Of a DNA stretch of 64,000 nt, positions 38,177 through 50,100 are shown piece after piece. Each line of letters begins with the position of its first letter. Within the stretch, counting starts at the first letter, position 1. This DNA comes from Diospyros lotus. Its lineage: Eukaryota; Streptophyta; Magnoliopsida; Ericales; Ebenaceae. The notes below the pieces were generated by a model. The model worked only from the letters and a program-made list of their open reading frames with translations. It searched no databases and was not told the origin of the DNA. Made by a program: the position numbers and the translations under genes. The stretch is taken from contig NC_068351.1 of the NCBI RefSeq assembly GCF_014633365.1, forward strand, positions 15,134,907 through 15,198,906, written 5' to 3'.

Positions 38177-41100
38177 GGGGGAGGGATTGGAAATACTGCA
38201 ATTATTACCCATCAGCCAACTGATGCTGGGCTATTGTTGGCATCTGTCACTTTCCCATTCAATCCAGTTACTGTGGATTTAATCAAAAATTCAACATTAG
38301 AAGATTGAGTTATGAAATTTGGAACTTGACAGAACTGTATGTCACGATCCCAAGGATATAATAGTCATTGTATAACAGATGTATTCCTTTGTTGTTGTAT
38401 TTTGTTGCTTTCCCTGTTTGTACCTTTCAGTTGTTCTAATAACTGAAAGCCTAGAAAGCCTATAAATAGGCTAGAACATAGAGGATTGAGGAGTTGATGA
38501 ATGATAACAGATTGTTCTCTCTCAAATTCTCTCCCTTTCTCTCAGTTCTCCCTGATCTCTCTCTGTTCTCTCTGAATTTCTCCCTCCCTTTCTGATCTAT
38601 CTCCCCCGATTTCTTCCAAATTCAACCTAGGTGCATGACACTGTAAGCTTTGAGTTTTATTCTAGCAATGCATTCCAAGCACTTCTTACTCAAGCCAATG
38701 AACTCTTACATATCCACGTTGAGTATATAAACTTCAATCTCATTTTGTTGATGGGAACTTGATTACTAATCATTAATCAATGCATCTCTAAACAGCTTAC
38801 AGTTCCCAATAAAATTGTCATACAGCCAGCATTCCTTTGACATCTATTCTAACTCATATGCCACTACTGCAATTCCTACTGAAACATTAAGATGCAATTG
38901 GATATGTTATGTAGTCTGGGTGTTTTATTCACATAAATTCTCAAGATATGTATAATTATAATAGAATGAAGAAATGATGACTTCAATGTCACTCTAACTT
39001 CTTAAGACAATTTAAAAGGTGAAATGAAAGTTATTTTCAAGAAAAAAAAGAGGGAAAATGCTATTGGTACACCTTTGTGTACACCTTGGGCTACACAAAG
39101 GTGTATCAATGACAAAAATATCCCTCTGAGGCGCATAGAGGCGCGTGAAGCGCATGGAGAGGCGCAGGGTATTTTTGTCATTGATACACCTTGTGTAGCC
39201 TAAGATGTACAAAAATGATGTACATGTAGCATGACTCAAAAAAGAGTGTCAGAAAAAAGTGCCTTGTGCAAGGTCAGACAAATCTAACATGGAAGGGGAT
39301 GGCTACAACTATTCTAGAGGAATAGAAGCTATTTTAGGAGAGTCAAAAAGGGAAGCTCCAAACCGAAAGGAGTCATGGAGTTGGAGTGAGGTAAAAGAAA
39401 AAACAAGACCAAAAAAATTTGCTATAAGATTTGGCATACATGCCCTAATGAGGAAATTGGAAGATGTATATTTTAGCCAAAAAAGAGGGGGAAAAGGCCA
39501 TCAAAGAAACAATATCAAATGCTTCTGAAAAATTGTATGACCAACTTGACACAAAAAGACAGAGAAAGAAATATATATTAGTTGGATAAAGAAAGAGAAA
39601 GAAAAACAAGATATTTAAGCAAAGTAAATTATTTAAAAGGTAACAACCAACAGGTACTGATAGAGAAGGGGCAATAAAGAAAAGATGGAAGGAATATGTC
39701 TCGAAGCTATTCATGTCCATGTGTGATCAGTAGTTTTACCATTGGGAGTAGCTTAGTAGAACTCTGGTGCTGACAACAGTACTGCTGGCCAAAGTGTAAT
39801 ACGTAGGCAAATGACTCGGATTTACTCAGTGTCCGTATTGGTACACATGGCCTATTGTATGATGTAAGTAGTTGAAAGACACTGTCACTCATGGACTAAA
39901 GCACCACTTGCTCTTCTCGTGTTTTATTAGATATTTTCTTTACACAAACATGATAGAGATGTTTTCTTTATGTTAATAATTATATTAAGTTACCCTCACA
40001 TGTCACATCATTTCTTGTTCACTTGGCTCTTTTACTCTGCATCATCTTTACCCTAGTGGCATAGTATACCTGTTTATTACTGGATCCTTGTAACTCACCC
40101 CACATAACCATTATTTCTTTTCAGGTTTTTTCCCTGTTTCTAGTAACAGTATCGTCTTTGTACAGTTTTTCCTTGACCATCAAGTACATTCTTGCATAGG
40201 CATGCTCTGGGATGTAAATACATTTTGTTAGGAGAGACCATTTATCCACTTGTACATATTCTGACTTCTATACATTTTAAATTTTCATATATGAGACATG
40301 GCGAGTTTCCTCACCCAGATATCATGTATATACAGTTTCCCATTTCTATGCATGGCTTACAGATTTCTCTTCTGAGAGATGTGCATGATGCATTTAGCTC
40401 ATAGCTTATCTCCTTATGCCTTAATGTATTTCCTCATCAAAGATTACAAATGGTAGATCCTCAGATCACATTTTGTGAATCCTATATCATATATTCACTG
40501 CCTTATGTGGAGTAAGTGAATCACAGTTCATTCCTAAACCATATAAGTCTGACAACTTAGTAGCAAAGGATTTCATTCAAGTTTTACGTTTGTGAAAAAC
40601 ATTTCTATTGAAGTGGATAAGTTTACCCAGCTGAGGTTCAATACACGTGGGATCCATCCAATTCTCTCAGTTATATAATCACTTTGCTATTGTCTCATTA
40701 GTAGGTCACATTTTAGAGAAGTTAAGAGTACCCTTAAGTCTCCACCTCATATATCTTTATCCACTTCTAGATTGTCCTCACAATAGGTTTGTTGAACCCA
40801 TGGTGGGTCCCATGCTTATATCAAGATCAAAGTCAATCATGGACCCCATTTCTAGGTTGTATGTAAGTACTAGCCTTTTCTAGTAACAAAACCATTACAT
40901 GAATGGCTAGGCAGGTGAGCTAGACAGATGGGCTCTGATGGAATCAATTGTCATATACCTGGGGGCATACTGTAATAAATAAAATAGTGGGAAGACGACG
41001 CTATAAATCATTGTATAGGGGCAGTAGTGAGCTATGTACTTAGGCGGTTATTTTGGTGGGAGATGTAGCATGTGAAGGAAGGCTGTAAATTGTGGCCGAC

Positions 41101-44100
41101 CTTATTCTTTGGGGCTATGGAGAATTTTGAATGAGAATTTGAATTTCCCTCTCAATCTACTTCTCCATTTCTGTCCCTATTCTTCTAATTCTTTCCCTCC
41201 CTTTTGCAAGATTCTTCTCGTTCTTGCTGTGATCTCTACCATTCGAAAGAGATCAGTTCTTAAAACATTGTCGGATCCATGCAGGTCTAACAATTTGGTA
41301 TCAGAGCCGAATTCTGGGACTCGCGAGCAACAAAGACGACAATGGCTGAAGGCACACGAATGAAAGGACTGGAGGCTCAAGTGCAGCAACATGGATCCTC
41401 AATGGTGGGTAGATCAATTGGAGTTGGGATCGAATAGGAACCATGAGGCGATCATATGGATAGGAAACTAGATGTGGTGGTAACACAGATCTAAGAGGAG
41501 CTACAAGGATTTATGGTGATGTTTGCAAGGCAGCATCAGGTGAGCATTCCACCTAATTTTCCCCCTCGAGAGAGGACAGATTCGATTCTACTCGAACAAG
41601 GCGGAACGAATCCTATGATACCAGGGAGAAGAAGGAATCCGAGGACCACTGAGACGTCGGTTGGGGAAGAAGATCAGGGTGAACTAGGGGAACAGTGATC
41701 AGGGTCGAAACAGCGACAAAAGGCGCCGGTAAACCACAATCCGCATGGTTTACCCATGCCGAGGCTAGAAATTCCCTTGTTCGATGGGACCAATCTCCGT
41801 TGGTGGATTAGGAGGTGTGACAGGGTGTTCGAGTGGTATGGAGTGGCAGAGAGGCAAAAGATAGCAATAGCAGCAGTGTATCTTAACGATGCCAGGGACG
41901 CTTGGTATCAAGGGTGGTCCAAGGTCTAGGAATTCTACGGGTGGGAAGAATTTGTAGAAGAATTTTGCGAGAGATTTGGAGATCGGGAGCTATCTGATGT
42001 GGTTAAAGAATTTAATAAAATCAAACAAGTTGGAACGGTGATGGAGTACCAACTTAGGTTTGAAGAGTTGAAGGCCTTAATGCTCAACCACAACCCCTTC
42101 TTGACCGAGGCTTATTTTGTCTCAAGCTTTATAAGTGGCTTGAATGAGGAATTGAGACCCCTAGTGAAAGTGCTAAGGCCACATACCCTCAAGCATGTTG
42201 CTGACAGTGCTAGGCTACATGAGGTGGTGATGGAAGCACTGATAAAGAAGCAACGAGCAGTGAATAGGAGTGTTGCCCCAATGAATTCACTGCCTGGCAA
42301 GAGTTTTACCAAGGAGTGGGGACGGGGATCCCCGGGCATGAAGAACTTGGCGCTACCGGCCCCCAACTCCCAAGGAGGGAAAACCATGGAACAAATGAGA
42401 CAAATGATATGACCCTAGGGATTGGCTAGGGTTTAGGAAGGGAATTTGGAAGATATGGAGGGAGATTAGACTGAAAGAGAGGAAGAAATAGCAAGTGTTG
42501 GAGAAGATTTACAAAGAGAAAGAGAGAGAATGGAGGGAAATTGAGAGAGGGAAAATGGAATTCAATTCATTCATTAGCTCACTTCCTCTAACTACTCAAG
42601 CCTATTTATAGGCTTACCATTGAAGATGCTAACAACAACAACAACAACAGAAAATGCAACTAATAAGGAAAATACATGATATGTATTACTAATATATTTT
42701 TAGGGTTCCTTGGGGTCGTGACAATCCCCACCCCTTCAAGCAATTCTTGTCCCCAAGAATTGACAGTTGTTGACCACGCTCCTCAGCCGATTCCAGCTTT
42801 AACAATGTGGTTTCTTCTTCACCTTTTCTTGTACTTATCTCGTATTCTCCTTTTCTTTTGCCTTTCCCTGTCTTTTTTTCCAAAAATAGTAGTATTAGGA
42901 TTTGTTGCAACACCTATTTCAGCCATCCACCCATTCCTTGTTGCTCTCAAAATTAATTCTAGTTGATCGGTCACGCCTTCCACCCTATCCTCTCCAACAG
43001 TAGAGAGTAATTTGAACTACTTTGCAGGCCAAAACCTGATTCAATGCTACTACTCTCCCATGGAAATATAAACAAGCAAAGCAGCAAGAGCCTCGTTTCT
43101 TTCCACAAAAAATTCCTCCACCATCTCCCCAGCATCTGCTCCTTCCTCATCTTCAGTAGAGGTCTCCTTTATTGGGGTATCTCTTCCTTCCTGCACATAT
43201 AAACTGTGATTCCCACCTACCTCCTTGCTAGATTTTTTTGTTACAATTGGCTGGTCCAACTCCAAGTTTTCCTCAAATTCGTGTTCGACCTGATTTGTAG
43301 CCATAGAGGCTCCTCCAATCTGTTGGCTGCTCTCAGTAGATCTGTTAGGTTGTAGTTCATTCTTTCTAAATATGGCTTCCAAGGCTCGTTCTTGATCTCT
43401 TGCTTTCTCAACCGCTTGTTTCACAGTTGCAAGCATCATCATCTTAACCAATGGTCTCAATTCGTCCTTCAGACCTCTAATAAAATTGGAGACAAAGTAT
43501 CTCTCCGTTAACGCAGGTTGCAAGGTCAACATCAAAGACCTTAATTCTTCAAACTTGTCCTGATACTCCATCACCGATCCGACCTGTTTAAGTTTATGAA
43601 ATTTGTCAATCGCTTTAGTCATTAACTTCTCTCCAAACTGGTCACCTCGATCCTCCACAAACTCAATCCAATTAACCTCCATTTTAGTTGAAATACTGAC
43701 CAGATACATCCTAGCAAGCCAAACCAGCATTTCATCCATTTGATCCAGCGTTTGCTTGAAGTTAGCGCAACTTTTCTCCCATGATTGCACATCAGTTTCC
43801 TCAGTTCCTCTTGAGTTGAATCCAGCAGATCTTCCCATAGAGAAATGCTGAGACTGCATCATAGATATACTATTATCATGAAGCTGTTCTTTTTGGTACA
43901 AGTCCATGGCATAATCAGCATTGCCACCTATGAATCCTGGTAAAGCCGGAAAATCTTCATTGCTGAACTCTTGGTTTTGCTGCACAATGGGACTAACTCC
44001 AAGGCCTTGTTTACAAAGTGAACCCAATTGTCCTTGAGACCCTCCAGTAGAACTAGGATGGCTGGTTAGCAAGACATGGCTTTGAGATAATGGCCCCCCA

Positions 44101-47100
44101 GCAGTTGGATAGGAGTTTCCTAGCATAGAGATCACCTGCGAAGAAGCTTGTTGAAGTACACCACTAATTAATCTGTTAGGGACTTGAATACTTAAATTTC
44201 CAGAGCCACTGTTGGCAACTAAATTTAGGCGAGAAGCAAGACCAAGCATAGATAATCCTCCACCATAACTCATGCTTCTCCCGATGCTTCCTCCACCTGC
44301 CCTATTTCTCATTGAACTAATTATTCGAGGACCAGCATTTCTCAGAATTGGAGACATTCCAAGTCCTGGAATAGCACTACGGTTACCCATCGCAATTGGT
44401 AGAATGCTAGGCATAGAACCACCAACTCCATTATTGCTGCTACTATATCCAGGGCTTCCAACAACACCAATTCCACCTCTATTTGGCATGCTTGTGTGAC
44501 CATGTGAGCTTCCAATTACCTCATTACAACAGCCTCTTGATCAGCTTCCAAGGACCACTCCGGAAACTTATTCCGGTACTCAAATTCAGCAACCTTAGAT
44601 TCCAAAAGGCTGGATCTGAATCAGCCTTTAGTTGCTGCTGATGGCCTCCAAATCAATTACCCTTCAAACAACCTGCTGGCTCCGGTTCATTTCAGCAGAC
44701 AACCTGTCCTAATCAGTTGTTGATTGAATCTGTTCAGCCTCCAAATTCACCGGAACACTGAAATTGCTTCAATAAATCGCCAAGACCGACTAATAATCGA
44801 TCGCTTCCAATCCACAACCTTAGCAGCTTCAAGTTCAGTCAATCTAACTTCGCTGGAATCTAAATTCAGCAACCTACTCCGCCTCAATCACTGCTAAGAT
44901 AGCTTTGGGAGCTGCCGGAATTCCGCCAAATTGCCTAAATTCACCCCTCGATCGTTTTCGATCGCACCTTCCTTCCCACCTCGGTCCCATGTAGTGACCT
45001 AGACCGGTTCCGAGAGTCGCTTCCCTTGCGTTGCCTGCAATTTCGACCCTCACTGATCTGCCGAGGACCATCAGATCTGTTGTGGCTAAGTTGTCACGAT
45101 CCTGCTTTGCTGCAATCTTCCTAAGGATATGATTGGTTTTTGTGGCTGCCAAAAATCAATCGGAATACGTTGATCAATGTCGGAACTCTCCCGACCCGCG
45201 TCGTCTACAATTCCGAGCCGAAATTGCTTTGATCGACTTTGCCTTCCCAATCCGAGTTCAACTCCGGCTTGCAACTGGTCGCTATCTACTCACAACCAAC
45301 GCCAGTCAAGATCCGCAGTGGATTCGCCACCCAATCACCGTCCACTTCAGCTTGCATCGTCGAAAATCGTTGCTTCTTCCCAAACTTACTGCCAAGGATT
45401 GTCGGAATCAACGCCACTTCCGAAAACACATACTGCCTTGATCAGTTCTGCAATCTATCGTCTAAAATCGCCTGCTGCTATCGGATTCCATAGTAGCCTT
45501 CAAATTTCAAGAGTTAACCTCCGTGGGACAGCAGATGTCGATCCATCAGAGATTAATCAATAAAGAAAGCCGCCGAGAAACGGTGGCTCTGATACCAAAT
45601 GATATGACCCTAGGGTTTGGCTAGGGTTTAGGAAGGGAATTTGGAAGATATGGAAGGAGATTAGACTGAAAGAGAAGAAGAAATAGCAAGTGTTGGAGAA
45701 GATTTACAAAGAGAGAAAGAGAGAGAGAGAATGGAAGGAAATTGAGAGAGGGAAAATAGAATTCAATTCATTCATTAGCTCACTTCCTCTAACTACTCAA
45801 GCCTATTTATAGGCTTACCATTGAAGATGCTAACAAGAACAACAACAACAAAAAATGCAACTAATAAGGAAAATACATGATATGTATTACTAATATATTC
45901 TTAGGGTTCCTTGGGGTCGTGACACATGCGAGCCTCTGTTTCAAGTGTGGAGATAAGTACTATGTGGGACATCAATGCAGGAAACAACTCTGGTTATTAG
46001 AAAGGAAGGAAGGGGATTCAGTGGAAGAGGAGGAAACAACACACACACAAGAAGAAGAAGCAGACAATGGGGAGATATCCCTACATGCCCTTGAGGGACT
46101 CACCAACAATGAGATAATTAAGGTGGAAAGGCAAGTGGAGGAGAGTAAGCTGATGATCTTAACTGATAGTGGGAGTACCCACAGTTTCTTGGATGAGAGG
46201 ACGGCTAAGAGGTTGAAATGCCCCTTGATTCCCACTCAACCATTAACAGTGACAGTGGCTAATGGGAATAAGGTGATGACAAAGTCTGCGTGTGCAGGGT
46301 TCTGTTGGAATGTGCAGGGAGAGGGATTCGAGGCCGATTTAAGGCTACTAAAATTAGGCTACTAAAAATGTTAGCCCAATTTGTTTTGACTTTAACAAAA
46401 TGGAGGGGACATTCGAGAAAGAGGCAAGGAAGATGACACTTAAAGGCAACAAGGAGGTGGGGGTATGCAAGATGATTACGGGCAAGGGGTTACAGAGGCT
46501 ATTCAAACACAAGATGAACCAAGTGGCTCAGTTGTTCTTTGTTCAGGCCACGGAGGAAGGAGAAGAGGAGCTAATTACAGAAGAGGGGTTCATATTAACC
46601 ATCAAAAGTTCATCCACATCCAACACTAAGGTACATCATTTTGATCTACTTAATATACTCCTAGTTGAATTTGAGAATTTATTTGTAGAGCCTCAATCTT
46701 TACCCCTAAATTGAGCCATTGACCACACCATCAACCTAAAACCCCACACAGAACCTGTTAACATTCATGCCTACCGATACCCTTCTAACCAGAAAACTAA
46801 GATTGAAAAATCGATTAAGGAGATGCTCCACAAATCCCTCATAAGACCCAGCCACAGCCTTTTGCATCCCCAGTGTTGCTGGTGAAAAAAAAAAAAAAGA
46901 TGGTTCCTGACAATTTTGTATTAATTACCACCAACTTAACGAAATAATCATCAAAAACAAATTTCCCATCCCACTCATTAATGACCTACCAGATGAACTT
47001 AACCATGCCACTATCTTCTCTAAATTGAACCTGAGATCTAGATACCATCAAATCTGGATAAACCCAATGGGCATTTCCAAAACCGCATTTAGAACACATC

Positions 47101-50100
47101 AAGGCCATTATGAGTTCCTTGTCATGCCCTTTGGGTTAACAAATGCCCCGGCCACTTTTTAATCTCTAATGAACCAAATTTTCGAGCCATACCTCAGAGA
47201 TTTTATTCTTGTATTCTTTGATGATATACTTATATACAACCCAACCTTTGAACTCCACCTAAAACATTTGAGGACTAAATTTGAAATTCTTAAGATCAAC
47301 AAGTTGTATATTAAGAGATCAAAGTGTGCCTTTACACAAAGCCAGATGGAGTATTTGGGATATATCATATCGGGCCAAGGAGTGAGTACGGATCCAAAAA
47401 AAGTGGCTACCATGACCAACTGGCCAAGACCGACGACTATTAAGGCCCTAAGGGGTTTTTTGGGATTAATCGGTTATTATAGAAGGTTTGTGAAGGGGTA
47501 TGGTGGCATAAGTAGGCCACTTATAGATTTATTAAAAAAGGATAGCTTTGAGTGGAATCATAAGGCAGAAGCCGCTTTTGAATCACTAAAGAGAGCTATG
47601 AGTGAGGCCCCAATGCTCGGTCTGCCTAACTTTAGCAAAACATTTGTCCTGGAGACAGATGCGAGTGGAATGAGCATAGGGGCAGTGCTCATGCAAGAAG
47701 GCAAACCCTTAGCATTCACAAGTCAGGCCCTAGCTCCAAAACATATGGGTCTCGGTGTGTATGAAAAGGAGTTGTTAGCCGTTATTTTTGCAGTAGAAAA
47801 ATGGAGGCATTATTTGGAGGGAAACCAGTTTATTATAAAAATAGATCATGAGAGTTTGAAGTTTCTACTACAACAAAAACTTCACACCCACTTGCAGAGG
47901 AAGGGGATGACTAAACTAATGGGCTTGGACTACACAATACAGTACAAGAAGGGGAAGGAAAACATTGCGGCAGATGCCTTGTCTAGATGCCCTGAAGACG
48001 AGACAGTTGCTGCTATCTCAGCTCTGGTTCCAGAGTGGTGTCAAGAGATGGCTAAGAGTTATGAAGGGGACAAGTAGACCAAAACTCTTTTGGAACAACT
48101 AATAATTGCTCATGCAAGTAAAGTGGGGTATATGCTGACAAATGGGGTGATCAGATTCAAAGGTAGACTGGTGGTTGGAAACAGCATAGAACTGAAGCAT
48201 AGGATACTGCAAGCCTTACATGAATGCCCCCTTGGTGGCCACTCCGAGGTCCAAAATATTTATCACATGGTGAAGCAACTGTTTAGGTGGCCTAAGTTGA
48301 AAGAGGAGGTGATGAAGTTTGTCATTGCATGTGATGTGTGCAAGAGATGTAAATATGAGACTGTGGCCTATCCAGGGCTTTTGCAACCACTGAACATTTC
48401 GGGGCAGGCATGGGAGAGTGTTTCCACGGACTTCATTAAAGGGCTTTCAAGGTCGGAGGGGAAGGACTGCATATTTGTGGTGGTGGACAGGTTCTCCAAA
48501 TTTGCCTACTTTATGGCCCTTACTGACCCTTACACAACACACGAAGTAGCTCGGGTTTTCTTAGATCAAGTGGTGAAGGTGCATAGGGTACCAAAGACCA
48601 TAGTGTCAGGCCGAGACAAGGTTTTCACTAGCCTTCTATGGCAGTTGCTAATGAAATCATTGGGAGCTAAGCTAAACCTCTCTTCTGCCTATCATCCTCA
48701 AACTGATGGGCGGACCGAGAGAATTAATCAATGACTCGAAACATACCTCAAGTGCCTTTGTTTCACGCACCCAAAAGGCTAGCATAAGTGGATCTTAGTC
48801 GCATAGTGGTGGTATAACTCCTCCTACCACAGTGCCATTAAAATGACACCCTTCGAGGCCCTCTTTGGCTACCAACCACCCTTATTACCAGCCCTTTCAA
48901 GATCTACCAGCGTGGTTGCGGTGGATGAACACCTGCAGCAAAGGCAACAAGTCCTTTAACAACTAAAAAGGGACTTAGCCATGGCCCAAAATCGGATAAA
49001 ACAAATGACGGACAAAGGAAGGAGTGAGAGAACATTCAATGTGGGTGAGACAGTCTACCTTAAGCTAAAGGGACCCCATCTCAAATCCTTAACTACAGGC
49101 CCTATCTCTAAGTTGAGCCCCAGATACTTTGGTCCCTTTCCCATTTTGGCTAAGATGGGACATGTAGCCTATAAACTACAACTACCGGGGGGAACTCAAA
49201 TCCACCCAGTATTTCATGTGTCGCTGCTGAAGAAGTTGGTGGAGAATCAACCGATCAGTGCCCAATTACCCCAGAACACCCTTGACTCTGAATTACCCCC
49301 AGAACCAGCTACCATTGTAGATCACAGAGTCATTTATCAACATGGAGCCCCAATCATGCAAATGATGGTACAATGGTCCAGCATGCCAACCAATAATAGT
49401 ACTTGGGAATACCTCGCGGACTTACTTAAGCAGTTTCCAAGAGCTGCTAGTCTCCTAACTATTTCTTGAGGACAAGAAATGTCTCAAGGGGAGGGTATTT
49501 GTCATGTACCTGGGGGTATACTGTAATAAATAAAAATAGTGGGAAGAAGACGCTATAAATCGTTGTATAGGGTAGTAGTGAGCTGTGTACTTAGGCAGTT
49601 ATTTTGGCGGGTGATGTAGCATGTGAAGGAAGGCTATTAATTGTGGTTGACCTTATTCTTTGGGGCTATCGAGAATTTTGAATGAGAATATGAATTTCCT
49701 TCTCAATCTACTTCTCCATTTCTCTCCCTATTCTTCTAATTCTTTCCCTCCCTTTTGCGAGATTCTTCTCGTTCTTGTTGTGATCTCTACCACTCGGAAG
49801 AGATCAATTCTTAAAACATTGCCAGATCCTTGCGAGTCTGACATCAATCTACTCAAAAAAAGGGTGCACTCAAATGAAGAATTCGCACAGTACAGTTGCT
49901 CCAAGCTTATGTTATTGCATGACCTCTAAATGCAAGCAGTGCATGTGTTTCGTCGAGCTAGAGATTATGCTGGCAATCTGCCTGCCAAATGACAAGGCAA
50001 ACACATGGGTGCATATGGAGAATTTCATGGCATAGGAGGCTGACCAAAAACAATCATGGCAGAGTCACCCACATTGAACTATCCAGCAAAGCAGTGCTCA

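Larger units (their letters stand above)
42405..45924 (-). mobile_element. Element E: non-autonomous LTR retrotransposon with a captured host gene piece
   Basis: Minus-strand element inside gypsy F. LTRs are 42405-42723 (319 bp) and 45600-45924 (325 bp), TGTCACGACC...CATATCA on the minus strand, differing at about eight positions plus small indels. The primer site (TGGTATCAGAGCC) is at 45585-45597 and a purine tract (GAAGGGGTGGGGAT) adjoins the 3' LTR at 42724-42738. The interior of about 2.9 kb has one ORF and no protease, RT, RNase H or integrase, so it needs enzymes from a partner. Flanks acaaatg and acacatg overlap the termini; a clean 5-bp duplication was not resolved. Confidence 0.9.
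40949..49843 (+). mobile_element. Gypsy F: Ty3/gypsy element in intron 2
   Basis: Plus strand, with 344-bp LTRs at 40949-41292 and 49500-49843 and the target duplication tcaat (40944-40948 and 49844-49848). The primer site TGGTATCAGAGC starts at 41296. A purine tract (tctcaaggggagggtatt) precedes the 3' LTR. Order GAG, protease, RT, RNase H, integrase, chromodomain-like tail identifies a Ty3/gypsy element of the chromovirus layout. It is interrupted by element E (42405-45924), so the element proper is about 5.4 kb. LTRs differ at roughly 30 positions, the oldest-looking pair here. Confidence 0.93.

Noticed and set aside
45133..45563. Plus-strand frames of 80-128 codons in the leader of element E
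   Set aside because: They oppose the element, carry no motif and overlap each other in different frames.
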